From positions 48,289 through 112,288 of the forward strand of contig JANAVG010000018.1 in NCBI GenBank assembly GCA_024213275.1: a DNA stretch of 64,000 nucleotides. The letters run 5' to 3'. Under the pieces are notes generated by a model. That model was not told the origin of the DNA. It did not search any database and saw only the letters and a program-made list of their open reading frames with translations. The position numbers were made by a program, and so were the translations under genes. Shown here in pieces: positions 54,376 to 63,833 of this stretch. The stretch comes from Rossellomorea sp. BNER (lineage in GTDB: Bacteria > Bacillota > Bacilli > Bacillales > Bacillaceae_B). Every line of letters starts with the position of its first letter. The stretch's first letter is position 1.

Positions 54376-54530
54376 AAATAAGCAGGTTTCCTGACTTAAG
54401 CTTCTTTTTACTCTTACACCTTCCCAATTTCTCAGTGGTATTGTAATTTCATCAGCTCTTACAGTAGCGGGGGCTGTACTAGAATTTCACTAGTTTCCCT
54501 TTTACCTCACAAATGTGAGCACTTATTTAA
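54376..54530 (-). ncRNA. Cobalamin riboswitch
   Basis: The minus strand shows AAAGGGAAACTAGTG, ACAGCCCCCGCTACTGT, GATGA, CCACTG, TGGGAAGG and the B12 box AGTCAGGAAACCTGC in the right order; AAATAAG/CTTATTT close P1. Adenosylcobalamin should switch off the operon. Confidence 0.93.
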
Positions 54531-54728
54531 ATTGAATTATTAAATTATTTTTAATATATCATACCGTTTTCAAAGTTGAAAGCGAAAGTTTGTTTAATAG
54601 CTATTTTGTAAAATTATTATGGACTTTTTAGCTAATTCAAGGATGGAGACTAGTCTTTTTCTCATAATAGCATCTAGTCTTTCCTAATAATTTCATTAAT
54701 AGTTGGAATAAAACTAATATTAAACAAC

Positions 54729-54753
54729 AAGGAGTTCGAAATCAGAACTCCTT
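54729..54753. terminator. Hairpin after the DUF1456 gene
   Basis: AAGGAGTTC and GAACTCCTT pair perfectly; the tail is T-rich only weakly. Confidence 0.55.
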
Positions 54754-54788
54754 CATCAGCTAAAATACTTAAATTGTCTTTTCTTCCG

Positions 54789-55286
54789 TTATCCCCTATA
54801 CTTGATCGCTAGTCCTTTTAAGAAGTTTCTGGCAAAATTGTCTAAGCATACTTTATAATTCTTATGTCCTTCTTTTCTTAAAAAAGCTCCCATTTCTCCT
54901 TTTGATACGTTTAATCCAGCTTTTTTGAATATATCTATCATGTCCTCTGTTGTTAAGGCCAAGGCGATTTTGACTTTCTTTAATAGGATATTGTTTACGT
55001 TTGTATTATTTTTTATGGACGGTTCTGGCGTATTAGATTGACTTGGTTTTGGCTCTTGTTTTCCTCTTTTATAGATAATGAAACCATTCAAAAATGAATT
55101 TAACATACTATTCGTCAATTTTATTTGGATGTCCTTCTCTTCTTCATCATCTGACTTTTTGAGAATTTTTACCACCTCTGGTACGGATACCTCTAGTCCT
55201 CCAAGTTTAAAGATCTCTGCCATTTCACTATTTTTAATTTCTAACGCATATCTCAATCGAATTAATAGATCATTATTATCTATCAT
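54789..55286 (-). CDS. DUF1456 family protein (YehS-like)
   Basis: 165 aa from MIDNNDLLIRLRYALEIK at 55286, behind AGGAGG. Two copies of the DUF1456 repeat (about 1-70 and 95-165), each with ALEI/ALALTTEDMIDIFKKAG and a FLNGFI/FLKGLA end. The family is conserved in many bacteria without a known function. It sits downstream of the rlmCD-type gene but behind its terminator. Confidence 0.85.
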   Translation of the reverse strand: MIDNNDLLIRLRYALEIKNSEMAEIFKLGGLEVSVPEVVKILKKSDDEEEKDIQIKLTNSMLNSFLNGFIIYKRGKQEPKPSQSNTPEPSIKNNTNVNNILLKKVKIALALTTEDMIDIFKKAGLNVSKGEMGAFLRKEGHKNYKVCLDNFARNFLKGLAIKYRG

Positions 55287-55301
55287 TATACTTCCTCCTA
55301 T

Positions 55302-55335
55302 TTTAAAAAAGGGCACTGCTCTATATAGCAGCAGG
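55302..55335 (-). terminator. Terminator of the rRNA methyltransferase gene
   Basis: On the minus strand a stem including CTGCT/AGCAG with flanking GGG/CCC ends in TTTTTT. Confidence 0.75.
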
Positions 55336-55346
55336 ACCCATTTTAA

Positions 55347-56720
55347 CTATTTTAACTCTACCATCGCCACAGCCTCACAATGCATTGTCTGCGGAAACAT
55401 ATCCACAGGCTGCACTTCCTGAGTTTGGTATCCCCCATCTTCCAGAACCCTCAAATCCCGCGCAAGCGTCGCCGGATTACAAGAAACATACACAACTTTC
55501 TTCGGCTTCATAGCTAAAATCGTGTTCAGCAATGCCTCATCACACCCTTTTCGAGGTGGATCCACAACAAGGACGTCTGCTTTGATCCCTTGATCATACC
55601 AGTTCGGGATCACGACTTCGGCTGGTCCTGCTTCGAATTCCGTATTGTCGAGGCCGTTTAAGGCAGCATTTTGTTTCGCGTCTTCAATCGCTTCGGGCAC
55701 GATTTCGACACCGTATACTTTTTTCGCTTTTTGAGCCAAAAATAAAGAAATCGTTCCAATTCCACAATAAGCATCGATGACGGTCTCTTCCCCGCTTAAA
55801 TCGGCATACTCCAATGCTTTTTCGTACAAGACCCGCGTCTGTTCAGGGTTCACTTGGTAGAAGGAACGGGCCGAGATTGCAAATTTTATGCCGCCAATAT
55901 AATCATGGATGACTTCCTCTCCCCATATCGCTTGGGTTTGGTTGCCCATGATGACGTTGGTTTTCTTGGAGTTTACGTTTTGAATGATCGATTTAAGTCC
56001 ATCGATGTTTTTTACTAATTCTTCAATGATCTTATTTTTATGAGGAAGGTCTGGCGTTCTTGTTACGAGGACGACCATGATTTCCCCTGTTTCGTATGCT
56101 GTGCGGGTCATGATATGACGAAGGGTTCCGCGATGATTTTCTTCATCATATGGTCGGATTCCTAGGCGCTGGCAAATCGATTTTACTTGTTGGATGACTT
56201 CATCGTTTTTTTCATATTGAATGATACATTTGTCCATATCAATGATTTCGTGACTTCTCTTTTGATAAAAGCCTGCTACAAAGCGTCCATCTTTTTCTCC
56301 TACCGGAACCTGGGCTTTGTTTCGGTAACGCCATGGCTCTTCCATTCCAAGTGTTGGGTGGACTGGAACATCCTCAAGCTTTCCGATGCGGGTCATGACA
56401 TCACGAACATGCTTGGCTTTTGCTTCAAGCTGGCCTTCGTATGACATATGCTGAATTTGACACCCGCCGCAATCATGATAAATCGGGCATGGCGGGTCCT
56501 TGCGGTACTGGCTTTTTTCATGAAGCTCAACCAATCTTCCGAAGCCATAGCCTTTGCTTGCTTTTACGACTTTTACCTTTCCTGTTTCACCAGGGAGAGC
56601 ATTAGGAACAAACAGCGGGTAGCCGTCTACTTTTGTGACACCATTTCCGTCATGGGTTAAATCTTCAAATATGGCTTCTTCTATAAAATCATTTTTCTTA
56701 ACTGGTGCTTTTTTACTCAT
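55347..56720 (-). CDS. rlmCD: 23S rRNA (uracil-C5) methyltransferase, RlmCD/RlmD type
   Basis: 457 aa from MSKKAPVKK at 56720. N-terminal TRAM domain (about 8-65), a [15 protein letters not shown]e-S cluster with four cysteines, then the methylase with [25 protein letters not shown] and catalytic cysteine in [14 protein letters not shown]. It makes m5U in 23S rRNA (positions 747 and/or 1939). Next to dgkB as in B. subtilis (yefA/yerQ). Confidence 0.92.
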   Translation of the reverse strand: MSKKAPVKKNDFIEEAIFEDLTHDGNGVTKVDGYPLFVPNALPGETGKVKVVKASKGYGFGRLVELHEKSQYRKDPPCPIYHDCGGCQIQHMSYEGQLEAKAKHVRDVMTRIGKLEDVPVHPTLGMEEPWRYRNKAQVPVGEKDGRFVAGFYQKRSHEIIDMDKCIIQYEKNDEVIQQVKSICQRLGIRPYDEENHRGTLRHIMTRTAYETGEIMVVLVTRTPDLPHKNKIIEELVKNIDGLKSIIQNVNSKKTNVIMGNQTQAIWGEEVIHDYIGGIKFAISARSFYQVNPEQTRVLYEKALEYADLSGEETVIDAYCGIGTISLFLAQKAKKVYGVEIVPEAIEDAKQNAALNGLDNTEFEAGPAEVVIPNWYDQGIKADVLVVDPPRKGCDEALLNTILAMKPKKVVYVSCNPATLARDLRVLEDGGYQTQEVQPVDMFPQTMHCEAVAMVELK

Positions 56721-56996
56721 TTTAATCTTCCTTTTCTCGTTCCAATATAAGCTGTACTGATTGTACCATAAGGGGAGAGAATGTTGAAACGAGCTAATGC
56801 TTGACTTGGCCATCCGTCCATTTCCAATCAACATTCGTATAAATCCTATTCGGGACCATGTAACCGCACTTATTATTTGGCATATTCATTAAAAGACAAA
56901 CAGTATATAATGGTTATAATTCCATCATAAGGTGTTCGTTTCTACCATTTGCTAAAATGGGTAAGCACTTTAGATAGTTTGAGAAAGGATCTAACC

Positions 56997-57341
56997 ATGA
57001 AGATTTCAAAAGGTATAATAAAAATCCTTATTAGTTTAGTAGCAGGAATGTTATTAACTTTTGCTTCGGCCATACTAACGGTTGAAAAAATTGAAGATCG
57101 AGATGAACTCCATCACCTGCAGTTTGGACTTCCGATTCCATTTGTCTATCAAAATAATGATTGGCTCGAGCTTCCAAATAGTGAGCTCCCTAAAGAAGTT
57201 CAAATGTTTAGTCCAACGGAAACTCCTACAGATTTTCACCTGGTATTTTTCTTAGTGGACTTTCTTCTTATTTCTGGGTTTATTTATCTTGTTATTTGGG
57301 GAACTTCTAAATTAAGACATTCTAGGAAGGTAAGGGAATAG
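56997..57341 (+). CDS. Two-helix membrane protein of unknown function
   Basis: 114 aa from ATG 56997 (AAGGA upstream). Membrane helices near residues 8-28 and 82-102 flank an outside loop with PFVYQNNDWLELPNSELP. No family recognised. Confidence 0.65.
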   Translation: MKISKGIIKILISLVAGMLLTFASAILTVEKIEDRDELHHLQFGLPIPFVYQNNDWLELPNSELPKEVQMFSPTETPTDFHLVFFLVDFLLISGFIYLVIWGTSKLRHSRKVRE

Positions 57342-57666
57342 TTCGTCAGTAGAATGTTGATGGATATCGTCTTAATAAATATTGGGACTTGATAGAGATT
57401 GAGCTTACTTCAAATCTTTAGCTTCTTATCTTCGGTAAAAGTCTTTCGTTTGATATTTTTAATAATCCTTTTAATGGATTATTCTCTTATCATTTAGTAA
57501 AATTCTAGAGTTGCAATATCACTATGAGGTCGTAAGGGAATGGTCTTAGGTCGATATTCGGCTATATTTGAAAGCTTTTTCCTTGTCAAAAATCACCACG
57601 TTTTTCAAGGTGAAAAATAGGGTATAGTGTTGAGATGAAAGACTTGAAGAAGTAGGTTGATAGAAA
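57342..57666. other. Gap between the two small membrane genes
   Basis: 325 bp. Holds a hairpin AATAATCC/GGATTATT (57461-57483) that may end the upstream gene. Nothing else is recognisable. Confidence 0.4.
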
Positions 57667-58014
57667 ATGAACATTGAGTTACTAGTAAATATTATTTTGT
57701 TTTTGAATGTTTTTATCGGAGTTCTATTCACTTTAAAATCGCGAAAAATTTGGCTGCCCTACCTACATATCTTTTGTACCTTTGTGCTTTTAACGATTGG
57801 AGGCATTTACTCGATTCTGTTTAACAGTGAATCGATTATCGGGGACGTGTTCGTTTTTGTTGTTGGGGACATTCTGTGGGTGCTATTATTCGTCGTGATT
57901 GCCCACATTTTATCTTGGATTGTGCGTGTGATCCCACTGAAACACAAACAACAAATCGGCTGGTTCTTCCTACTTGGATTCCCCCTATCCTTTATGATCT
58001 TTATCCATATCTAA
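57667..58014 (+). CDS. Four-helix membrane protein of unknown function
   Basis: 115 aa with hydrophobic segments at about 4-22, 30-48, 58-82 and 97-114. The segment before the ATG is purine-rich. No domain recognised. It ends at the repeat element 58036-58137. Confidence 0.6.
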   Translation: MNIELLVNIILFLNVFIGVLFTLKSRKIWLPYLHIFCTFVLLTIGGIYSILFNSESIIGDVFVFVVGDILWVLLFVVIAHILSWIVRVIPLKHKQQIGWFFLLGFPLSFMIFIHI

Positions 58015-58035
58015 CACGACAAATTTCGAGCAATC

Positions 58036-58137
58036 TCGGGTCGTGCCTGGCACCACCCGAATTTTAGCCATAGTAAAAACCCCATTTCTCTACGAAGAAA
58101 TGGGGTTTTTCTTATTTGGATGGTGCCAGGCACCGTT
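58036..58137. repeat. GTGCCTGGCAC inverted-repeat element around a terminator
   Basis: GTGCCTGGCACCA (58037) and GGTGCCAGGCAC (58123) are inverted copies that flank a perfect terminator (AACCCCATTTC/GAAATGGGGTT with T-runs). The GGTGCC(A/T)GGCACC motif is a common dispersed repeat of Bacillaceae. Confidence 0.7.
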
Positions 58138-58138
58138 A

Positions 58139-59050
58139 TTATCCTTTGTCTTGTTCTCTAATCTTGTCAATCGGCACGAAGACTTCTAGGTGACGGTAGA
58201 GATTTTCGAATTCTGCTGGGAGCAGTCCCCCGAATTCTCCATCTACATTGAGCTGGACTTTTTCTTTTGAGTGAATCTTGATATGGTTGGCTTGCGTATA
58301 GATGACGTTTGGGTCTTTGATATGCTCTCCACGGACGGCAAGGCTTGCAATCCGGATGAACTCCGCCAAATTGGTTTTCTTCAAGATTAACAATGAGAAT
58401 AAGCCATCATTAATGGATGCATCTGGAGCTAACTTTTCAAATCCCCCAACAGAGTTTGTGAGTCCGATTAAGAATAACATGACATCGCCTTCATACACTT
58501 TTCCGTCGTACTCAATATGAACTTCTGTTGCCCGGATAGACGGAAGCATTTCCATCCCTTTTAAATAATAGGCAAGCTGCCCTAGCATTGTTTTTAACTT
58601 ACTTGGTACTTCGTAGGTAAGCTCTGTCAGACGTCCCCCGCCAGCGATATTAATAAAGTAACGATCATTCATGCGTCCAATATCTATCGGAATCGTTTCC
58701 CCTTTAATAATCACGTTAATAGCATCTTCGATATTCTTAGGAATATGGAGGGCCCTTGCAAAGTCATTCGTCGTCCCCATTGGAACTAGTCCAACTTTAG
58801 GGCGATAGTCTTTTTCTGCAAGTCCATTGACCACTTCATTTAATGTTCCGTCCCCGCCTGCTGCTATAACGAGGTCGTATTTTCGTTCTACAGCGATTTC
58901 GGCTGCCCTTGTGGCGTCTCCTTCACAGGTAGTGGCGTGAACTGACGTTTCATATCCAGCTTGTTCAAGTTTTATTAGTACTTCAGGCAAATGCTTTTTA
59001 AACAACTCACGACCTGAAGTGGGATTATAAATTATTCTTGCTCGTTTCAT
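58139..59050 (-). CDS. dgkB: Diacylglycerol kinase (soluble)
   Basis: 303 aa. The catalytic DAGK domain has YNPTSGRELFKKHLPEVL, LVIAAGGDGTLNEVVNGLA (GGDGT nucleotide motif) and VGLVPMGTTNDFARAL. It phosphorylates diacylglycerol released during lipoteichoic acid synthesis at the inner membrane face. It is near the rlmCD gene, as in B. subtilis, with two small genes in between. Confidence 0.92.
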   Translation of the reverse strand: MKRARIIYNPTSGRELFKKHLPEVLIKLEQAGYETSVHATTCEGDATRAAEIAVERKYDLVIAAGGDGTLNEVVNGLAEKDYRPKVGLVPMGTTNDFARALHIPKNIEDAINVIIKGETIPIDIGRMNDRYFINIAGGGRLTELTYEVPSKLKTMLGQLAYYLKGMEMLPSIRATEVHIEYDGKVYEGDVMLFLIGLTNSVGGFEKLAPDASINDGLFSLLILKKTNLAEFIRIASLAVRGEHIKDPNVIYTQANHIKIHSKEKVQLNVDGEFGGLLPAEFENLYRHLEVFVPIDKIREQDKG

Positions 59051-59359
59051 TCCCCATCATCCTATCATTGTATTTCAAAGGTACACCATTCATTTATCAA
59101 TTCCATCTTTTAACATCATATATCACTGATGAAAACAAAGCAATTCTTCATGAAACACAGAAAAGATAGATCCTGATTCAACAGCATCTATCGGAAATTA
59201 TAATACCTCTTTTTCGGATAAAAATCTATGGAAAAAAAAGTGATACCCATTTGACACAGTTTTTAATGAGGCAAGTTGCTGACTATTTACAAGAAACAGG
59301 CAGGCTTCAATGGGGAAGGCAGTTTTTTACCAAGCCTCTAACATAAATCCTATTAGAAG

Positions 59360-59436
59360 AAGGCTGTCCAAAACCAAGGTGGTGTACGGAACCACAACTT
59401 CAAAGTGGCCCCGGACCCTTTTGGAACAGCCCCGTC
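59360..59436. repeat. Terminator-like dispersed element
   Basis: GGCTGTCCAAAA and the facing CTTTTGGAACAGCC form the outer stem, with inner CCAC/GTGG pairs. Similar to the element at 18374-18466. It probably also terminates the membrane-protein operon. The rest of the 59051-59440 gap shows no gene. Confidence 0.6.
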
Positions 59437-59440
59437 AAGA

Positions 59441-60394
59441 TTAATTCACCTTCGTCACTTTTAAAAAGTCTGCATTTGAAACCGTTAATTGAGAAGAGCC
59501 TTCCCCGATTTTCAATGTTCCCGATTTCAGCTGCCTTCCCTCGTAACTGTGGTCACCATATTCTTCACTCTCATGATTCCCTGACACTTCCTCTACCATA
59601 TTCCAATCTTTCGTCTCGCCTTCTAATCGATTCACATTTTCAGCGGATAAAAGAATATCCGATTCATTTGATAACTGAAGGTTCAATTCACCGCTATTGC
59701 TTACAGTCCAGTTACTCATCAATTTACGCGGCTTCATTGTAATAAGACTATAGTTTCCGCTGACTTCTAGCTGAACATTGGAGGGAACAACCACAGTAGC
59801 ATTCATTTCATTCGTTGCATTAAATGGATTTGGAGAGTGAGGGACGCGTTTTAGTGTTAAATATAAGGTATCCCCCTTCACTTCAGAAAATAAGTAATCC
59901 TCAGGCGATTGCAGCGCTTTCTCTCCATTTACAACCGGAGCACGATACGTACCAAATACAGATAGCTCCGAAGTGGACGTTCCTTCAATTGTTAAAGGAT
60001 GTGACCCTGTTTCCAGCACGACCCGCTTTATCTCATTTTTCACATCGTATTCATACGAAGGGATGTCCAAGGTTTGTTCTTCCATATCCATCCACATATT
60101 CACTTTATCCATTAATCCTGTAGCTTGGAAGATCGTAAATCCAATCCCCACCGTCCCAATAAGTCCTACAAAAAAGATACTTAATAAATCATATTTCACA
60201 GTCGGTTTCTCTTGTTTTGATAAGAACAAATACACTAATATTTCTCCGCCTATAACGATTAGAAGAAGCGGCCACCAACCCGCCATTATAAAGGCTGCAT
60301 CCCAATTAAAAAATCGGGAAAGGAGTAAGAACACTCCTAAAAATACAAGGGCTGCCCCCATTGAAATCGAACCAACACGCCAAACTCTCATCAT
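59441..60394 (-). CDS. Membrane protein with adhesin-like/LiaF-type C-terminal domain
   Basis: 317 aa. Two or three N-terminal membrane helices (about 8-25, 34-58, 70-92) resemble the LiaF/DUF5668 module, followed by an outside beta-rich domain of about 200 aa. It overlaps the next gene by four bases. Last gene of the sigma operon; probably a surface sensor or effector of cell-envelope stress. Confidence 0.7.
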   Translation of the reverse strand: MMRVWRVGSISMGAALVFLGVFLLLSRFFNWDAAFIMAGWWPLLLIVIGGEILVYLFLSKQEKPTVKYDLLSIFFVGLIGTVGIGFTIFQATGLMDKVNMWMDMEEQTLDIPSYEYDVKNEIKRVVLETGSHPLTIEGTSTSELSVFGTYRAPVVNGEKALQSPEDYLFSEVKGDTLYLTLKRVPHSPNPFNATNEMNATVVVPSNVQLEVSGNYSLITMKPRKLMSNWTVSNSGELNLQLSNESDILLSAENVNRLEGETKDWNMVEEVSGNHESEEYGDHSYEGRQLKSGTLKIGEGSSQLTVSNADFLKVTKVN

Positions 60395-61479
60395 GATACC
60401 TCCTTATCCTTTTTCCTGCTTCCACCTAATAGCTTCAAACCTCCACCAATGAGAAGAACACAAACAATTCCAGTCTGGAGGTAATTTTGCACCCAATACA
60501 TGAAATCGACCCCGATATATTGCTGGATAAAAGGTGAAAACACCGGAAGAAGAATGTTCGTAAACATATAGTAAATACCTAGAGCTACAAGCCCGATTCC
60601 TACCCACTTTTGGTGATTGATGAGATAAGAAATGACCGGAGTATCCTCCAATGGTTCTTTTCCATATCGCGATGCCCTTTGAAGTCCGTCAAAGAAACTA
60701 TAAAACCAAATGATGGGTACAAGGAAAAGGAAAATTCCTAGTCGTAAAACATCTAGTATATAAATAGAAAATAAGAAAGCTGCCATGAGCTGGATTCCAC
60801 GTCTTTGCAAACCTAGATAAAGATGACCAGCACCAGGAAACATCGACAAGAGAGTCGCCAATGATTTGCTTTTCTTTCCGTCCTCCCGTCTCGATTCAAA
60901 TTCCTCTAATATCGAGCGATCCACCAGGGTTTCACCATTTTGCTTCTTAGTAAGAAGCTGCATCGAATCAAAAAAGCTGTATACCCATAAAACCGGAAGC
61001 AAGGCAAGGAACATCATAAACTCCCCGCGGTTGGATAATGCCGTTACAAACATGATCATGGCTCCAAGCCCAAAGAATGCCGCTAATAAGGTCACTCCAC
61101 GATTCATAAGTCCTAATTGAAAATGACCTAAGCCTGGAACGAAAGAAAGAATGATGGTGAAAAAACGCTCTGACTCGGGAGTCGAATGCGGGATCAGTTT
61201 CCCTTCGGATTCCTCATTTTTAGAAATGGTTTCTCGATATGAAGTAATGGCTGTATCTATAATGGATATGAGATACAATAAAAGAAATGCTCCACCTAGA
61301 AAGATTACGATAAACTGCTCAACCCCATACATGTATTGCAATAATATAAATGCGAATATTGGAATTAAGATTAATCCCGCCATATAAAACAGGCCTCTTA
61401 ACACTTTCCCTAAGTAAAGCAATCCTCCCCCAGGAAAGAATGCCAATATAAAAGCTAGGATAGGACTTTTCTTCATCAT
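60391..61479 (-). CDS. Multi-pass membrane protein, TM2-like repeats
   Basis: 362 aa with about ten hydrophobic segments arranged in three similar units, each starting with an AFFPGGGLLYLG, SFVPGLGHFQLGL or SMFPGAGHLYLGL motif typical of TM2/DUF5683-type domains. Translationally coupled to both neighbours. Function unknown. Confidence 0.75.
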   Translation of the reverse strand: MMKKSPILAFILAFFPGGGLLYLGKVLRGLFYMAGLILIPIFAFILLQYMYGVEQFIVIFLGGAFLLLYLISIIDTAITSYRETISKNEESEGKLIPHSTPESERFFTIILSFVPGLGHFQLGLMNRGVTLLAAFFGLGAMIMFVTALSNRGEFMMFLALLPVLWVYSFFDSMQLLTKKQNGETLVDRSILEEFESRREDGKKSKSLATLLSMFPGAGHLYLGLQRRGIQLMAAFLFSIYILDVLRLGIFLFLVPIIWFYSFFDGLQRASRYGKEPLEDTPVISYLINHQKWVGIGLVALGIYYMFTNILLPVFSPFIQQYIGVDFMYWVQNYLQTGIVCVLLIGGGLKLLGGSRKKDKEVS

Positions 61480-61940
61480 TCCTTCGCCTCCTTATTCGTT
61501 TGATTTGATTCCTCTACAAAGGAAAAGGTTTCATTCATAATTCCCTCTGTGATCGATTCCTTCGGCGATTTATTTTCAAAGTCTGTTACGATGGTCATCA
61601 GCTCTTGAAACACTCCAGTTGTCATTAATAACAGCGTCATAGCCGCCGCTACCAGGTAATGAAAAACAGATTTCTGATAAAACTTTGTCTTCGCATAGGG
61701 TCTAGGTTTTTCTATATTTGACACAGGCTTCTCAACCTCAATCATAGCCATAATTCCATCGGTAAACGCATCGGAATCTGTTACGGTCGGGAAGCTGGTT
61801 TCTTGTCGTTCAATTGCCTCCAAGTAAACCTCCATGCATTGGTCACATTCATAAAGGTGGTTTTCAAACTCTACTCTTGTCTTTTCATCGACTTCATCTC
61901 GTACGTATGTCAGCCATTCTTCAAATGTTTTATGCTTCAT
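61476..61940 (-). CDS. Anti-sigma factor with zf-HC2 domain
   Basis: 154 aa. The zinc-binding HLYECDQCMEVYLEA (H-x3-C-x2-C) lies near residues 28-36, and a single membrane helix is at about 93-113 (FHYLVAAAMTLLLMTTG). It binds the ECF sigma factor at the membrane and releases it on a signal. It overlaps both the sigma gene and the next membrane gene. Confidence 0.85.
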   Translation of the reverse strand: MKHKTFEEWLTYVRDEVDEKTRVEFENHLYECDQCMEVYLEAIERQETSFPTVTDSDAFTDGIMAMIEVEKPVSNIEKPRPYAKTKFYQKSVFHYLVAAAMTLLLMTTGVFQELMTIVTDFENKSPKESITEGIMNETFSFVEESNQTNKEAKE

Positions 61941-62491
61941 GAAAAGTCATCCTCCTTCCAATGCTTCTTCATCCACAACCGCGCCCGATACAGCTTGGTT
62001 TCAATGGTTTTCACCTGAACGTTTTGCTCTTTTGCTAATTGTTGATAGGATTTCTCTGCTATGTAATAGCCGTAAATCACTTCACGATAATTATCCGGAA
62101 CTTCATCCAGCCTTTTCCTGACGAGCATCCTCTTCTCTTTTAACAACACTTGTTTTTCTATACTATCATTTCGAGAATGATGATCATCTTGTGGGGGGAC
62201 CAATAAAATATCTTCTACCGTATCCTCTTTCCGTCTTTGGTTTTTACGCTGGCAATCAATCGCATGATTAACGGCAATCCTCGTAATCCAGGTTTTAAAG
62301 CCTTGATGCTCGTATTGAGGGAGAGAGGTATAAATCTTTAAGAAAACCTCTTGTGCAGCATCTTCGGCATCCTTTTGATTGCGAAGGACTCCATAAACCG
62401 TGCGGAAAATATAATCTCGATACTTTTCGATCAATATCCGAAAAGCATGATCATTCCCGTTTTTCACTTTTTCGATTAAAGCTTGATCCAA
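61937..62491 (-). CDS. ECF RNA polymerase sigma factor
   Basis: 184 aa from TTG 62491 behind GGGGGGAGAGAGGA. Region 2 is HAFRILIEKYRDYIFRTVYGVLRNQKDAEDAAQEVFLKIY, region 4 SYQQLAKEQNVQVKTIETKLYRAR. It heads a four-gene operon with its anti-sigma factor and two membrane proteins. The target regulon is unknown, but envelope stress is likely. The leader directly upstream contains a dispersed hairpin repeat. Confidence 0.9.
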   Translation of the reverse strand: MDQALIEKVKNGNDHAFRILIEKYRDYIFRTVYGVLRNQKDAEDAAQEVFLKIYTSLPQYEHQGFKTWITRIAVNHAIDCQRKNQRRKEDTVEDILLVPPQDDHHSRNDSIEKQVLLKEKRMLVRKRLDEVPDNYREVIYGYYIAEKSYQQLAKEQNVQVKTIETKLYRARLWMKKHWKEDDFS

Positions 62492-62514
62492 TCCTCTCTC
62501 CCCCCTTTCTATAA

Positions 62515-62645
62515 GAAAAGCGTAAGCGCCTTGCATAAGGCGGGTCACCAAGGAAGGGTACCTTTTCCCTTCCTTGGTGACTTGACTTATGACTCGAGGA
62601 GCTAGGCGCTGGAGCTGGACACTGATAAATCTTTATATCCTTAAA
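62515..62645. repeat. Bacillaceae dispersed repeat with 15-bp hairpin
   Basis: Outer motifs AAAAGCGTAAGCGCCTTG and GAGGAGCTAGGCGCTGGAGC bracket GTCACCAAGGAAGGG/CCCTTCCTTGGTGAC (62544-62581), a perfect 15-bp stem with an 8-nt loop. The motif GCTAGGCGCTGGAGCT is familiar from many Bacillaceae intergenic repeats. Confidence 0.7.
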
Positions 62646-62788
62646 CACTCCAAACTTTGTTTATGCTTTCTTTTTATAATAGACGACCAAAATAGTCTTT
62701 CCCCTACACATCATTTGATTTTTTTCTGATCCATATTATCCCACAAAAAAACCACCTATAGGAACAACAGCTTACTTCCCAAGGAGGT

Positions 62789-63589
62789 TTAGGTAAATAT
62801 TTTTATATTCCGTTCTTTTAGAAAATCAACAGACTGATCCAGGGAGTCTTGATCAAAGTGATAGACTTCTTGAATAATATCCTTCCATTTATGTACATCC
62901 CTCATTTGGAACTCACGAATATTTCGATAGGTCATCACCTTTAAGGTTTCATTTCTCAAAAAATAACACTGATTACCTTGAAAGCGAACCGCGGTAATCC
63001 GTCTCATCGTAATATTACCATCACGATCATCATAAGAATCCACAATATCGTCTTCTAAGTCCTCTTCCTCAAGTGGCTTCCAGACAATTTCCTTTTTCAC
63101 AAATGACTTTCCATTCGCTTTCCGATCAATTTCATATAAATATCGATCCCTCTGTGTAAAACTAATCTCTTCACCAAAACCATGAAGTAAATGACGCTGT
63201 CTTGCTTCTAATTCAACTGGCTTCATGATCGGAGAACCGTACCCAACATCAACGTAATAACGATGATCCTCAAATGTCACCATTAATCCTAAATGTCCAG
63301 GCTTCACCCTAACGAACTTACACTGAAAGCCAAGACTTTGAAGCAAACGCCCAAAATTTATATTTAACGTGTAACAAGTGCCACCCCAACCCTTATCATA
63401 AAGGTTTGAAATAAACTGATCCATAGAAGGAACATACTCTTTCTTTTCTACATAATAATGAATTTTGCTGAAGGTCTCATATGGGATCTTAATCAAATGC
63501 ATTTGAATTAATCTCTGAAGATAATTAACACTTAAAGTTTCTCTTTCCATATTTAAATAAGCAAGATACTTATCAATTGTCTCTGTCAT
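62789..63589 (-). CDS. nat: Arylamine N-acetyltransferase
   Basis: 266 aa from ATG 63589 (GAGTGATC upstream). The catalytic cysteine lies in GWGGTCYTLN, the histidine in KPGHLGLMVTF and the aspartate in YYVDVGYGSP, the Cys-His-Asp triad of NATs. It transfers acetyl from CoA to arylamines and hydrazines. Stands alone. Confidence 0.9.
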   Translation of the reverse strand: MTETIDKYLAYLNMERETLSVNYLQRLIQMHLIKIPYETFSKIHYYVEKKEYVPSMDQFISNLYDKGWGGTCYTLNINFGRLLQSLGFQCKFVRVKPGHLGLMVTFEDHRYYVDVGYGSPIMKPVELEARQRHLLHGFGEEISFTQRDRYLYEIDRKANGKSFVKKEIVWKPLEEEDLEDDIVDSYDDRDGNITMRRITAVRFQGNQCYFLRNETLKVMTYRNIREFQMRDVHKWKDIIQEVYHFDQDSLDQSVDFLKERNIKIFT

Positions 63590-63833
63590 TCGATCACTCT
63601 TTCTTTTCAAGAGTATCACTTGAAAGTGATGGCATTAATCAAAATCACTAAATTTAAAAGGGAATTGCATATATTTTAGTAGAAATCCAGGCATCATACA
63701 AGCATTTTCCTTTCGATTCATGAAAATGTAATCTGTGATGGATTTTCAGGGAAAAGTTTGCTGGAGCTTGAAACGGAGCGAGTGTAAATATGTGGTTGAT
63801 GAAGTCCTGAGAATGAGGGTCTCAATGATAGTG

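Noticed and set aside
57667..58067. Second overlapping frame at 57876-58067
   Set aside because: It is a shadow of the four-helix membrane protein frame and runs into the repeat element.
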